This document shows, in pieces, positions 1-5,559 of a DNA stretch of 8,649 nt; the first letter of the stretch is position 1, and every line of letters starts with the position of its first letter. The notes beneath the pieces are model-generated. The model was not told where the DNA came from. It ran no database searches and saw only the letters and a list, made by a program, of their open reading frames with translations. The DNA is from an uncultured Syntrophobacteraceae bacterium. Its GTDB lineage: Bacteria; Desulfobacterota; Syntrophobacteria; Syntrophobacterales; Syntrophobacteraceae. The stretch is taken from contig CALBZH010000896.1 of the NCBI GenBank assembly GCA_937889795.1, positions 1-8,649 of the forward strand. Reading direction: 5' to 3'. The translations under genes were made by a program, and so were the position numbers.

Positions 1-62
1 TTGGTATCCGCAACGGTTACCCCGCGGAGCCCCGTATTCTTGACGCGTACGGCTTCTTCCAT
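1..62 (-). CDS. gltA: Citrate synthase, N-terminal fragment (cut by window edge)
   Basis: The minus strand encodes a 20-residue N-terminus containing VKNTGLRGVTVADT, which resembles the opening of bacterial citrate synthases, just before the stretch that leads into the first helices. Citrate synthase condenses oxaloacetate and acetyl-CoA to citrate in the cytoplasm, the substrate of the aconitase encoded just upstream. The ATG at 62 is preferred over an in-frame ATG at 74 because a near-perfect GGAGG lies 5 nt before it, and the upstream ATG is itself part of that ribosome binding site. The gene follows aconitase in the same direction after about 130 bp, so co-transcription is plausible. Only the first 20 residues are visible. 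The assignment therefore rests on one short motif plus the aconitase neighbour, and the methylcitrate synthase alternative cannot be excluded. Confidence 0.72.
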   Translation of the reverse strand, partial: MEEAVRVKNTGLRGVTVADT

Positions 63-122
63 CGCAACCTCCATGCGGGTCTAAGTTCGTTCTAACAGGC
101 AATCTCGACGTAAAAACCCTGG

Positions 123-147
123 ATTCCGGCCAGAAGCATGCCGGAAT
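123..147. repeat. Short hairpin, dispersed-repeat-like, between aconitase and citrate synthase genes
   Basis: ATTCCGGC (123-130) and GCCGGAAT (140-147) are perfect 8-bp inverted repeats around a 9-nt loop. The outline, GGATTCC then GGAATGAC around a palindromic core, resembles a dispersed palindromic repeat common in proteobacterial intergenic regions. That likeness is from memory and not verified here. No T-tract follows on either strand, so it is not a standard intrinsic terminator. In an acn-citrate synthase transcript it could stabilise mRNA ends or separate expression levels. Confidence 0.5.
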
Positions 148-193
148 GACGATACGAAAGCTCCCTGCCCACGAAGGCATCCCCGGCACGAGC

Positions 194-2131
194 TCACCCT
201 TGGCGGCTCTTCCGGACTACATTGAGGGCTCCTCCTGCTGCAAGAAGCTGGCGCTGCCTGTCCGAGACCTGCAGCAGGGTCATGATCTGCGTGTTGCCGG
301 CCTCCACGGGAATCTCGACGTCCCCCCGCTCGATCCGCGCGCGCACGTCGGGGAGCGTGAGGATCATCCCCTTCTCAAGCAAATCGTAGTCGGACGGATC
401 ACTGAGCTCCAAGGGGAGGATGCCGAAATTGCACAGGTTCGCCTTGTGGATCCGTGCGAAGCCTTTGGCGATCTTGATGCGGACCCCCAGGAAGCGGGGC
501 GCCAGGGCAGCGTGCTCACGGCTGGAGCCCTGACCGTAATTGTCCCCGCCGACCACGGCGGCATTGCCTTTCTTTCTGCATTCCCGGGAGAAGTCGGGGG
601 CGATCTGCGAAAAGACAAATTGGCTCAAGGCTTCGATATTGGATCGCAGCGGAAGAATCTTGGCTCCGGCGGGCATGATGGTGTCCGTCGAGATGTTGTC
701 CCCGACCTTCAGCACGATTTCGGCGGTCAGGGTTTCGGGAAGCGCGTCCATCTCGGGCAGAGGCCGAATATTCGGGCCACGAATGATCTCGGTTTTCCTG
801 CCGGCTTCGGATGGGGCAATGATGGCGGACGATTCGACGACGTAGGTGCTCGGGTCCTTGATTCGCGGATAGGTCATCTCCTTGGCAAGGGTGCGCGGGT
901 CGGTGATGACCCCCTTGAGAGCGGCGGCGACTGCCGTTTCGGGCGAGCACAGATACACTTGGTCGTCCACCGTGCCCGACCGACCGGGAAAATTGCGAGG
1001 CATCGTCCGAAGGCTCACCTGCCCCGTACCCGGAGCCTGCCCCATCCCGATACAGCCCAGGCAGCCCGGCTCATGGACACGCGCGCCGGCCCGGATGAGG
1101 GAGATGAACCCCCCTTTGGCCGCCACGTTCTCGATCACCTGTCTGCTTCCCGGGTTGATGTGGAGCGAAACGTCCGGGTGAGCGTGCCGGCCCTCCGCAA
1201 TCGCGGCGACCACCATCAGGTCGCGGAACGAGGAGTTCACGCTGCTTCCCACGATGACCTGGTGCACCGTCTTGCCGGCGACCTCGCGCACGGGCACGAC
1301 GTTTCCGGGGGAAGACGGGCACGCAATCAGCGGCTCGATCGTCGAAAGGTCGATCTCCGCGAATTCATCGTATTCGGCGCCGTTGTCCGCTTTGAGCTCG
1401 ATCCACGCCTCGCCACGCCGCTGCCCCAACAGGTAAAGGCGCGTGTTTTCGTCGGACGGGAAGATGGAGCTGGTGGCCCCGAGCTCGGTTCCCATGTTGC
1501 CGATTGTTTCCCGGTCTGTTGCCGAAAGGCTCCTGACGCCCGGCCCCGTGTATTCAACGATCTTCCCAAGGCACCCTTTGACGCCGTAGCGGCGGAGCAT
1601 CTCGAGAATGACGTCCTTGGCGCTGACCCAGTCGGGGAGCGCCCCCGTAAGCCGGACCCCCAGGACCTTTGGACAGGGCAAGGCATAAGGATGGCCGGCC
1701 ATGGCCAGGGCGACGTCCAAGCCCCCCGCGCCGATTCCCAGCATGGAGACGCCCGCGGCACCGGGCGTGTGGCTGTCTGCCCCGAGTAGCGTCTTGCCGG
1801 GCACACCGAACCGTTCCATGTGCACCTGGTGGGAGACGCCGTTTCCGGGTGGGCTGAAGTAGAGTCCATACCGGGCCGAAGCAGTCTGGAGGTATCGATG
1901 GTCGTCGGCGTTCTTGCTGTCCGTCTGCAGAATGTTGTGGTCCACGTACTGGACGGCGACTTCCGCTCGCGCCCGGTCGAGCCCCATGGCCTCGAATTCG
2001 AGCATCGCCATGGTGCCGGTCGCATCCTGGAGCAGGACATGATCGATTCTGATGGCGATTTCTTCCCCGGCAACCAGGCGGCCTTCCATAAGGTGGGCTT
2101 CAAGGATTTTGTGAGTGAGATTCTTCGGCAC
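194..2131 (-). CDS. acn: Aconitate hydratase, short Aquifex-type
   Basis: This 645-residue protein interconverts citrate and isocitrate through cis-aconitate in the cytoplasm. Visible aconitase signatures in order are the catalytic Asp-His at 64-65, ADSHTPG at 118-124, KIVEYTG at 190-196, Cys357 and Cys360 in EPGCLGC, the arginine-rich RTMPRNFPGRSG at 375-386, and the swivel-domain GSSREH at 535-540 with KGFARIH. It is far shorter than the ~890-residue AcnA/IRP or AcnB types and fits the compact family annotated as Aquifex-type. The usual first cluster-ligand motif GSCTNSS reads GSSVNSS at 295-301, so Ser297 replaces a Cys. The start is a GTG with GGAG 7 nt upstream; the next in-frame ATG is codon 15. 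Citrate synthase follows in the same direction, supporting a role in the oxidative TCA branch. Homoaconitase or isopropylmalate isomerase is unlikely, since all domains are in one chain and the neighbour is citrate synthase. Confidence 0.93.
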   Translation of the reverse strand: MPKNLTHKILEAHLMEGRLVAGEEIAIRIDHVLLQDATGTMAMLEFEAMGLDRARAEVAVQYVDHNILQTDSKNADDHRYLQTASARYGLYFSPPGNGVSHQVHMERFGVPGKTLLGADSHTPGAAGVSMLGIGAGGLDVALAMAGHPYALPCPKVLGVRLTGALPDWVSAKDVILEMLRRYGVKGCLGKIVEYTGPGVRSLSATDRETIGNMGTELGATSSIFPSDENTRLYLLGQRRGEAWIELKADNGAEYDEFAEIDLSTIEPLIACPSSPGNVVPVREVAGKTVHQVIVGSSVNSSFRDLMVVAAIAEGRHAHPDVSLHINPGSRQVIENVAAKGGFISLIRAGARVHEPGCLGCIGMGQAPGTGQVSLRTMPRNFPGRSGTVDDQVYLCSPETAVAAALKGVITDPRTLAKEMTYPRIKDPSTYVVESSAIIAPSEAGRKTEIIRGPNIRPLPEMDALPETLTAEIVLKVGDNISTDTIMPAGAKILPLRSNIEALSQFVFSQIAPDFSRECRKKGNAAVVGGDNYGQGSSREHAALAPRFLGVRIKIAKGFARIHKANLCNFGILPLELSDPSDYDLLEKGMILTLPDVRARIERGDVEIPVEAGNTQIMTLLQVSDRQRQLLAAGGALNVVRKSRQG

Positions 2132-2136
2132 TTGCA

Positions 2137-2185
2137 GACTCCATGGTTGACTGGAGCTGATCCCGTTAGGGAGTCAACCGATCAG
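2137..2185 (-). promoter_or_regulatory. Structured aconitase mRNA leader with alternative stems over the ribosome binding site
   Basis: Read on the minus strand, the leader carries CTGATC (2185-2180), GGTTGACT (2179-2172), GATCAG (2162-2157) and AGTCAACC (2152-2145). The first pairs with the third and the second with the fourth, all perfectly, in interleaved order, so the two stems compete or form a pseudoknot-like fold. In addition GACTCC (2175-2170) is exactly complementary to GGAGTC (2142-2137), which contains the aconitase Shine-Dalgarno. Three alternative states, one masking the ribosome binding site, are therefore possible. Function is inferred from sequence alone. Confidence 0.4.
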
Positions 2186-2229
2186 AAACGGAGCAGGCTG
2201 GTCATAGAGACTTCGGTCACGCCGAGCAT
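2182..2229 (-). CDS. Candidate 15-residue leader peptide upstream of aconitase
   Basis: An ATG at 2229 opens a short frame encoding MLGVTEVSMTSLLRF and ending in TGA at 2184-2182. A strong GGGAGG Shine-Dalgarno (2242-2237) lies 7 nt before the ATG, better than the one of aconitase itself. The stop codon falls inside the first arm (CTGATC) of the downstream alternative stems, and the aconitase GTG is 50 nt beyond. A ribosome terminating here would cover the arms that can hide the aconitase ribosome binding site, so a translational-coupling or attenuation role is plausible. The peptide matches nothing I recognise and shows no run of one amino acid. A 15-codon frame can occur by chance; the strong ribosome binding site and the placement of the stop are the main support. 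Confidence 0.35.
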   Translation of the reverse strand: MLGVTEVSMTSLLRF

Positions 2230-2296
2230 GGTCGCGCCTCCCGCAGGGCCATCGTGACTCGTCCACCCTCGACGCAAGCAAGAAGAACGCATACTT

Positions 2297-2325
2297 AGGC
2301 TAAGCCCAGGCCGGAGTGTTGTCAA
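2297..2325 (-). promoter_or_regulatory. Candidate sigma-70 promoter for aconitase
   Basis: The minus strand shows a perfect TTGACA (2325-2320), a 17-bp spacer and TAGCCT (2302-2297) as a weak -10 matching at 3 of 6. An 11-bp odd palindrome, CTTAGgCTAAG (2294-2304), overlaps the -10 and could be an operator. Transcription from here would give a leader of about 155 nt that includes the candidate leader peptide and stem structures. Confidence 0.42.
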
Positions 2326-2352
2326 TCACGCAGCCCCCCTCGATCCGCACAA

Positions 2353-2370
2353 GGGGCGCTCGAGCGCTCC
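2353..2370 (-). terminator. GC-rich palindrome downstream of the flavoprotein gene, weak terminator candidate
   Basis: GCGCTCGAGCGC (2356-2367) is a perfect 12-bp palindrome extended by two further G-C pairs and a G-T wobble. It lies 45 bp past the stop codon of the flavoprotein gene and upstream of the aconitase promoter. No U-tract follows on the minus strand, so intrinsic termination would be inefficient; it may instead be an mRNA 3' end stabiliser or a protein-binding site. Confidence 0.25.
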
Positions 2371-2414
2371 CATCCGCTCCGCGCATCCTAAAGGTGTGCT
2401 TGGCAACGGGCGCC

Positions 2415-3284
2415 TCACGTGTCCTCTCTTTTCTCCGGTCTGATCCACTGACCGGTTTGAACATATTGCTGCGTGATGGCCTTAAGCTCTTTCCGCTTGG
2501 CGAGAAAGGCCTCCTTCATCCCGCGCAGCCACTCCATGTGGTGCTTGGCTGCCTCGTAGGAAAGAAAAAGCGGGTGGTCCCCGGCAGACGTCTGGATTTC
2601 GACTCCCTTTGGCGAGCAACGGTACACTCCCTCGCTGCTGCACAACATGCAGCGCACCTTGCCCCCAGGCAAAAATCGGAAGGTATCGCCCCCACAAAGC
2701 GGACAGCGGGCGTCGGAATCAGCCGAGGGCGAGGCTCCGGCCTCCGCAGCGAGCGACCGCGCCATTTCACGGGCCACAGCCTTTGCCGTTTCGGTCAGGA
2801 AAATCTCCCCCGGCAGCGCCCCGTAAACCACTTCGCTCGCCCTCAGATCGCCAAGCGTCAGCTTGAGGAACTGTTCGACGTCGAGCTTCGTCTGTCCTTC
2901 CATGCCGGGAATTCCCGCAATGGCGACCCCCGCCGCGGGTTTGCCCCAGAGCTCGTCCAGATGTCCATAAAAACTCAGACCCCGGTCGAGGAAAAGCTTG
3001 AGCGAAGCATTCGCCCCCAGGAAATACGTGGGCGCGGCCACGACATAGGCGTCACAGGCGGCCAGTTCGTTCAGCACCAGTTTGTGGTCATCGTCGACAA
3101 CACACTCCATCTCACCAAAAAGACACTGGTAGCAAGCGATGCAAGGACGGATACTCAACTCCGGCAATCGTGCGAGCTTGAGGTCCCATTCCCCCGGCAA
3201 CTGTCTGTAGAGCTCTTTGACAAAGAGCTCACAATTGCCAAATTTGCGAGGAGAAGCGAGGATTCCGAGAAGGCTTCGGGGCAT
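2415..3284 (-). CDS. Iron-sulfur flavoprotein (NADPH-dependent FMN reductase family) with C-terminal zinc ribbon
   Basis: The 289-residue protein opens with a flavodoxin-like beta strand and FMN phosphate loop, LGILASPRKFGN (6-17), matching NADPH-dependent FMN reductase and iron-sulfur flavoprotein families. The compact cysteine motif CX2CX2CX6C (Cys48, 51, 54, 61) is the cluster-binding signature of methanogen-type iron-sulfur flavoproteins, which pass electrons between a 4Fe-4S cluster and FMN. APTYFLGANASLKLFLDR (84-101) is the typical second FMN-contact region. After about residue 190 comes a CX2C-X14-CX2C ribbon (Cys194, 197, 212, 215), a rubredoxin- or zinc-ribbon-like knuckle not part of the core family. 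The ATG at 3284 is chosen because AGAGGAG precedes it and the family fold begins there; an upstream extension to 3362 has no such signal. It is probably monocistronic and cytoplasmic. The physiological electron donor and acceptor are unknown. Confidence 0.85.
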   Translation of the reverse strand: MPRSLLGILASPRKFGNCELFVKELYRQLPGEWDLKLARLPELSIRPCIACYQCLFGEMECVVDDDHKLVLNELAACDAYVVAAPTYFLGANASLKLFLDRGLSFYGHLDELWGKPAAGVAIAGIPGMEGQTKLDVEQFLKLTLGDLRASEVVYGALPGEIFLTETAKAVAREMARSLAAEAGASPSADSDARCPLCGGDTFRFLPGGKVRCMLCSSEGVYRCSPKGVEIQTSAGDHPLFLSYEAAKHHMEWLRGMKEAFLAKRKELKAITQQYVQTGQWIRPEKREDT

Positions 3285-3442
3285 TGTGGTCTCTCCTCTT
3301 TGAGGTCGTCGATAGCTTTTGCGGTTCGAGCGTAATGGGGCAGGAGATCGATAGATGCACACGGCTTTCCGCCACGCGGCGCAGCGTCGAGGGCATAACC
3401 GTTCAAGACATGCAAATAGAAGAGAAAGGGATTAATGTACAC

Positions 3443-3480
3443 AAAAAAAAGCTAGCCGGCGGGGCTAGGACCGGCTAGCT
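3443..3480 (-). terminator. Strong leftward intrinsic terminator
   Basis: AGCTAGCCGG (3450-3459) and CCGGCTAGCT (3471-3480) form a perfect 10-bp stem with an 11-nt loop. Read on the minus strand the stem is followed directly by a run of T (complement of 3443-3450). No minus-strand protein gene lies upstream of it, because the rightward PP-loop gene occupies that side. It must therefore end a short non-coding transcript or act as an attenuator in the flavoprotein leader, whose start codon is about 160 nt downstream. Confidence 0.8.
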
Positions 3481-3514
3481 ATGAGGAGGAAAGAGTTTCT
3501 TTTCGTGGTTGGCC
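3443..3514 (-). ncRNA. Candidate small RNA, about 72 nt
   Basis: A sigma-54-like promoter (3540-3525, minus) would start transcription near 3514, and the strong terminator ends it near 3443. The predicted RNA has an unpaired 5' half rich in A and pyrimidine, including UUUCCUCCUC (complement of 3484-3493), then the 10-bp terminator stem and a U tail. That pyrimidine stretch is complementary to Shine-Dalgarno sequences, and the layout resembles Hfq-type regulatory RNAs. No protein frame is apparent. The start is inferred from a motif with imperfect matches, so the 5' end is uncertain, and a leader attenuator for the flavoprotein gene remains an alternative. Confidence 0.35.
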
Positions 3515-3524
3515 CTAGAAATAA

Positions 3525-3540
3525 GCAGGATCAATGCCAA
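3525..3540 (-). promoter_or_regulatory. Sigma-54-like promoter, leftward
   Basis: The minus strand reads TTGGCATTGATCCTGCT. Against the consensus TGGCACG-N4-TTGCW, the invariant GG and GC are present at the exact spacing, TGGCA and TGC match, and three positions differ. Sigma-54 promoters are common in Desulfobacterota. It points toward the strong terminator about 60 bp away. Confidence 0.35.
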
Positions 3541-3552
3541 CTCAACTAAGAC

Positions 3553-3566
3553 ATTGTAATTACAAT
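3553..3566. promoter_or_regulatory. Perfect 14-bp palindrome, operator-like
   Basis: ATTGTAATTACAAT equals its own reverse complement. The TTG-N6-CAA form is typical of dimeric winged-helix repressor sites such as those of the MarR group, but the regulator cannot be named from sequence. It sits just upstream of the sigma-54-like leftward promoter and about 180 bp before the PP-loop gene. Confidence 0.4.
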
Positions 3567-3612
3567 CTTTATGGTAATTGCCCCGAGAACTGTGTCGCGA
3601 TTCAGACGGGTT

Positions 3613-3666
3613 ATTCCAAATGGAATCCCGCCATTATTCGCCGAAATCCCGCCATGATGGCGCCGA
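3613..3666. repeat. Palindrome joined to tandem 21-22-bp repeats upstream of the PP-loop gene
   Basis: ATTCCA-AA-TGGAAT (3613-3626) is a 14-bp inverted repeat. It runs into two adjacent repeats that both begin AATCCCGCCAT (3624-3634 and 3645-3655) and both end GCCGA (3640-3644 and 3662-3666). Their spacing of 21 bp is two helical turns, so proteins bound to both would face the same side of the DNA. A regulator-binding array is the likeliest role. Confidence 0.45.
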
Positions 3667-3689
3667 AGCGGAATCTTGCTTTCTGCCAA

Positions 3690-3706
3690 CGGCGGTGGAA
3701 TTGCTG
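3690..3706 (+). promoter_or_regulatory. Weak sigma-54-like promoter for the PP-loop gene
   Basis: The sequence GGCGGTGGAATTGCT places GG (3691-3692) and GC (3703-3704) at the sigma-54 spacing with a full TTGCT -12 box, but the -24 box matches only at GGC. Transcription would begin near 3716, giving a leader of about 28 nt, and the palindrome and tandem repeats just upstream would be in place for an activator. No sigma-70 promoter stands out here. Confidence 0.22.
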
Positions 3707-3743
3707 AAAGAAACCGCGAGCGATGAGCGGCGAAGGAAGGCTC

Positions 3744-4733
3744 ATGATCATGAAACCCAAAGGAATAGGGCTGTTGTCCGGGGGGCTGGACAGTATTCTG
3801 GCTTTCAGAGTGTTGCAGGAGCACGACGTGGAGCTTCTTGGCTTGATGTTCAAGACCCCTTTTTTCGGGCCTGCTCCGAACATCGCCTATGAAAAGCTTG
3901 TCGGCGCACCCGTCGACGTCGTGGATATCACCGAGATCCATCTCCAGATGCTGCGGGCTCCCGTGTATGGGTTCGGAAGCCAAATGAACCCCTGCATCGA
4001 CTGTCACGCCTTGATGCTTCGGGAAGCGGGGCGCAGGATGCAGGACCCGGATCGCGATTTTCTGTTCACCGGCGAAGTTCTGGGGCAACGGCCCATGAGT
4101 CAGCGTCGGGATTCGCTGAAGAGCGTCGAAAAGCTCTCAGGTTATGCGGGGCGCGTCCTTAGACCCCTGAGCGCGCGTTTGCTCGCCCCGACGTTCATGG
4201 AGCTCGACGGCCTCATCGACCGCAGCAGGCTTCTCGATATTCAGGGGCGGTCCAGAAAGCGCCAGGAGACGCTCGCCAGACACTACGGCATCGCCGATTA
4301 CCCACAGCCCGGAGGCGGGTGTATGCTCACCAAGGAGGGATTCGCGCGTCGTCTGAGGCGCCTTCTTGGGCTTTACCCTGAGGTTGCGGGCCATCAGGTG
4401 GAGATCCTCAAGTGGGGCAGGACCTTCGAACTGGTCACGGGGAAGATTTGCGTTATCGGAAGGGATCGGAACGACAACGCGAAGCTGGAAGGTGCGGTAG
4501 GGGGAGGAGAAACGGTTCTGCAGATGCAGGATCATCCCGGGCCGACCGGGGTGCTGATGAGCCTCCCGGAGGATACCGATTCCCTGATGTCCGCGGCGCG
4601 GATTCTCGCTGCTTACAGCGATGCGCCTGCGGGTGTGCACGCCGTTGTCGCCTGGCGGTCATCGGCCCGGAGCGGTGTGCTGCATGTTGAAACCGTCGGT
4701 AAGGAAGCCTTCCGGCATCTGCTGATTGGGTGA
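3744..4733 (+). CDS. PP-loop ATPase, ThiI/MnmA-like tRNA or sulfur-transfer protein
   Basis: The 329-residue protein starts with the PP-loop LLSGGLDSILA (10-20), the ATP-pyrophosphatase motif of ThiI, MnmA and related enzymes that adenylate a substrate carbonyl before sulfur insertion. Next come NPCIDCHALM (Cys84, Cys87), TGEVLGQRPMSQ (109-120), and a central PGGGCMLT (Cys193) like the SPAGGCLLT of ThiI-like proteins. The three cysteines could hold a 4Fe-4S cluster, as in TtuA-type thiolation enzymes. The C-terminal third (from ~200) is a separate domain, possibly of the RNA-binding type fused to such proteins. There is no THUMP domain, so it is not a canonical ThiI. The ATG at 3744 has AAGGA 6 nt upstream; ATGs at 3723 and 3750 are alternatives. 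It converges with nth across a 27-bp gap. Such proteins are often annotated as thiouridylases; the substrate here is unproven. Confidence 0.78.
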   Translation: MIMKPKGIGLLSGGLDSILAFRVLQEHDVELLGLMFKTPFFGPAPNIAYEKLVGAPVDVVDITEIHLQMLRAPVYGFGSQMNPCIDCHALMLREAGRRMQDPDRDFLFTGEVLGQRPMSQRRDSLKSVEKLSGYAGRVLRPLSARLLAPTFMELDGLIDRSRLLDIQGRSRKRQETLARHYGIADYPQPGGGCMLTKEGFARRLRRLLGLYPEVAGHQVEILKWGRTFELVTGKICVIGRDRNDNAKLEGAVGGGETVLQMQDHPGPTGVLMSLPEDTDSLMSAARILAAYSDAPAGVHAVVAWRSSARSGVLHVETVGKEAFRHLLIG

Positions 4734-4760
4734 GGACCAATGCATCCTGGAGAGACTGCC

Positions 4761-5441
4761 TCACGGGGCGGCCTGTTTGGAGCCGTAGTCACAGTGGGAA
4801 AGCAGAGCGCACCGACCGCATTTGGGGCTGCGAGCCAGGCAGATCTGTCGACCATGCTCAATCAACTGGTGACAAAAATGGGTCCACTTCTCCCTCGGGA
4901 TCACCTCCATCAAGTCCATCTCGATCTTTTCAGGGTATTTATTGCTTGTTAATCCGATACGTTGAGCTATGCGGCCCACATGAGTGTCCACGACGATTCC
5001 TGGTATGCCGTATGCATTTCCGAGAATGACGTTCGCCGTCTTTCGCCCGATACCGGGAAGCTGCACCAACTGGTCCAGATCCGATGGCACCATGCCGTGG
5101 TATTTGTCGCTGAGAATGCGACAGCAGCTCTGAATGCTACGGGCTTTGTTGCGATAGAAGCCTGTCGATCGTATGTCGAGCTCGAGCTCCTCCAGAGGGG
5201 CCTCCGCGTAAGATGCTGCGGAGGGATACTTTTTGAAGAGGGCAGGAGTGACCTGGTTGACCCTTTCATCAGTGCACTGGGCGGAGAGGATGGTCGCGAC
5301 AAGGAGCTCTAGGGGAGTCGAGTGGTCAAGTGAGCAACGGGCGTCGGCGTAAAGGGTGTCCAGCACGGATAGGATTGCGTGAACGTCTTTTGGATGTCCG
5401 GTTGGGGAAGCTTGGGGGGTGATGGTCTTCTTGGCGGGCAT
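4761..5441 (-). CDS. nth: Endonuclease III, DNA glycosylase/AP lyase
   Basis: This 226-residue base-excision repair enzyme removes oxidised pyrimidines and cleaves the resulting abasic site. The helix-hairpin-helix LPGIGRKTANVILG spans 128-141 and supplies the catalytic Lys134; the catalytic Asp152 is in VDTHVGR. The C-terminal 4Fe-4S loop shows the textbook CX6CX2CX5C spacing (Cys201, 208, 211, 217). LVATILSAQCTDERVN (47-62) is the conserved first helix region. The length exceeds E. coli Nth (211 residues) only by a short N-terminal extension. The ATG at 5441 has AGAGGA 9 nt upstream. It is transcribed toward the PP-loop gene, with stop codons 27 bp apart and no terminator visible between them. 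Confidence 0.97.
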   Translation of the reverse strand: MPAKKTITPQASPTGHPKDVHAILSVLDTLYADARCSLDHSTPLELLVATILSAQCTDERVNQVTPALFKKYPSAASYAEAPLEELELDIRSTGFYRNKARSIQSCCRILSDKYHGMVPSDLDQLVQLPGIGRKTANVILGNAYGIPGIVVDTHVGRIAQRIGLTSNKYPEKIEMDLMEVIPREKWTHFCHQLIEHGRQICLARSPKCGRCALLSHCDYGSKQAAP

Positions 5442-5530
5442 GCGGAATCGTCCTCTCTATACAGATGGTTCATGTCGGAACCCTCAGGGCCAATCACGGC
5501 GATCTCAAGCCCCCTATGGCAAAGTTGACC

Positions 5531-5559
5531 TTGGAATTCAAGGGAAAAGCAACTATATT
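5531..5559 (+). promoter_or_regulatory. Candidate sigma-70 promoter for the 5708 gene
   Basis: TTGGAA (4 of 6) and TATATT (5 of 6) are separated by exactly 17 bp, pointing right. The start site would be near 5566, leaving a leader of about 140 nt that contains a bulged hairpin (TCTTG-A-CCA with TGG-CAAGA, 5635-5655). The rest of 5442-5707 holds no convincing gene; two small frames there lack ribosome binding sites. Confidence 0.45.

Noticed and set aside
146..1789. 547-codon rightward open frame opposite aconitase
   Set aside because: Its translation has no recognisable domain and lies wholly antisense to a clear aconitase; long antisense frames are expected in GC-rich genes.
2217..2252. Second short frame in the aconitase leader (MALREARPCSA)
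   Set aside because: It overlaps the better candidate in another frame and has only a weak ribosome binding site.
2316..3335. 339-codon rightward open frame opposite the flavoprotein gene
   Set aside because: Antisense shadow of a gene with FMN and cluster motifs; no ribosome binding site or family match.
3481..3549. 22-codon rightward frame starting ATGAGGAGG
   Set aside because: No ribosome binding site, since the terminator stem lies immediately upstream; the purine run is better explained as the complement of the sRNA pyrimidine tract.
3546..4088. 180-codon leftward frame that could explain the leftward terminator at 3443-3480
   Set aside because: Most of it is antisense to the PP-loop gene, its start lies inside that gene without a ribosome binding site, and its sequence looks non-protein-like.
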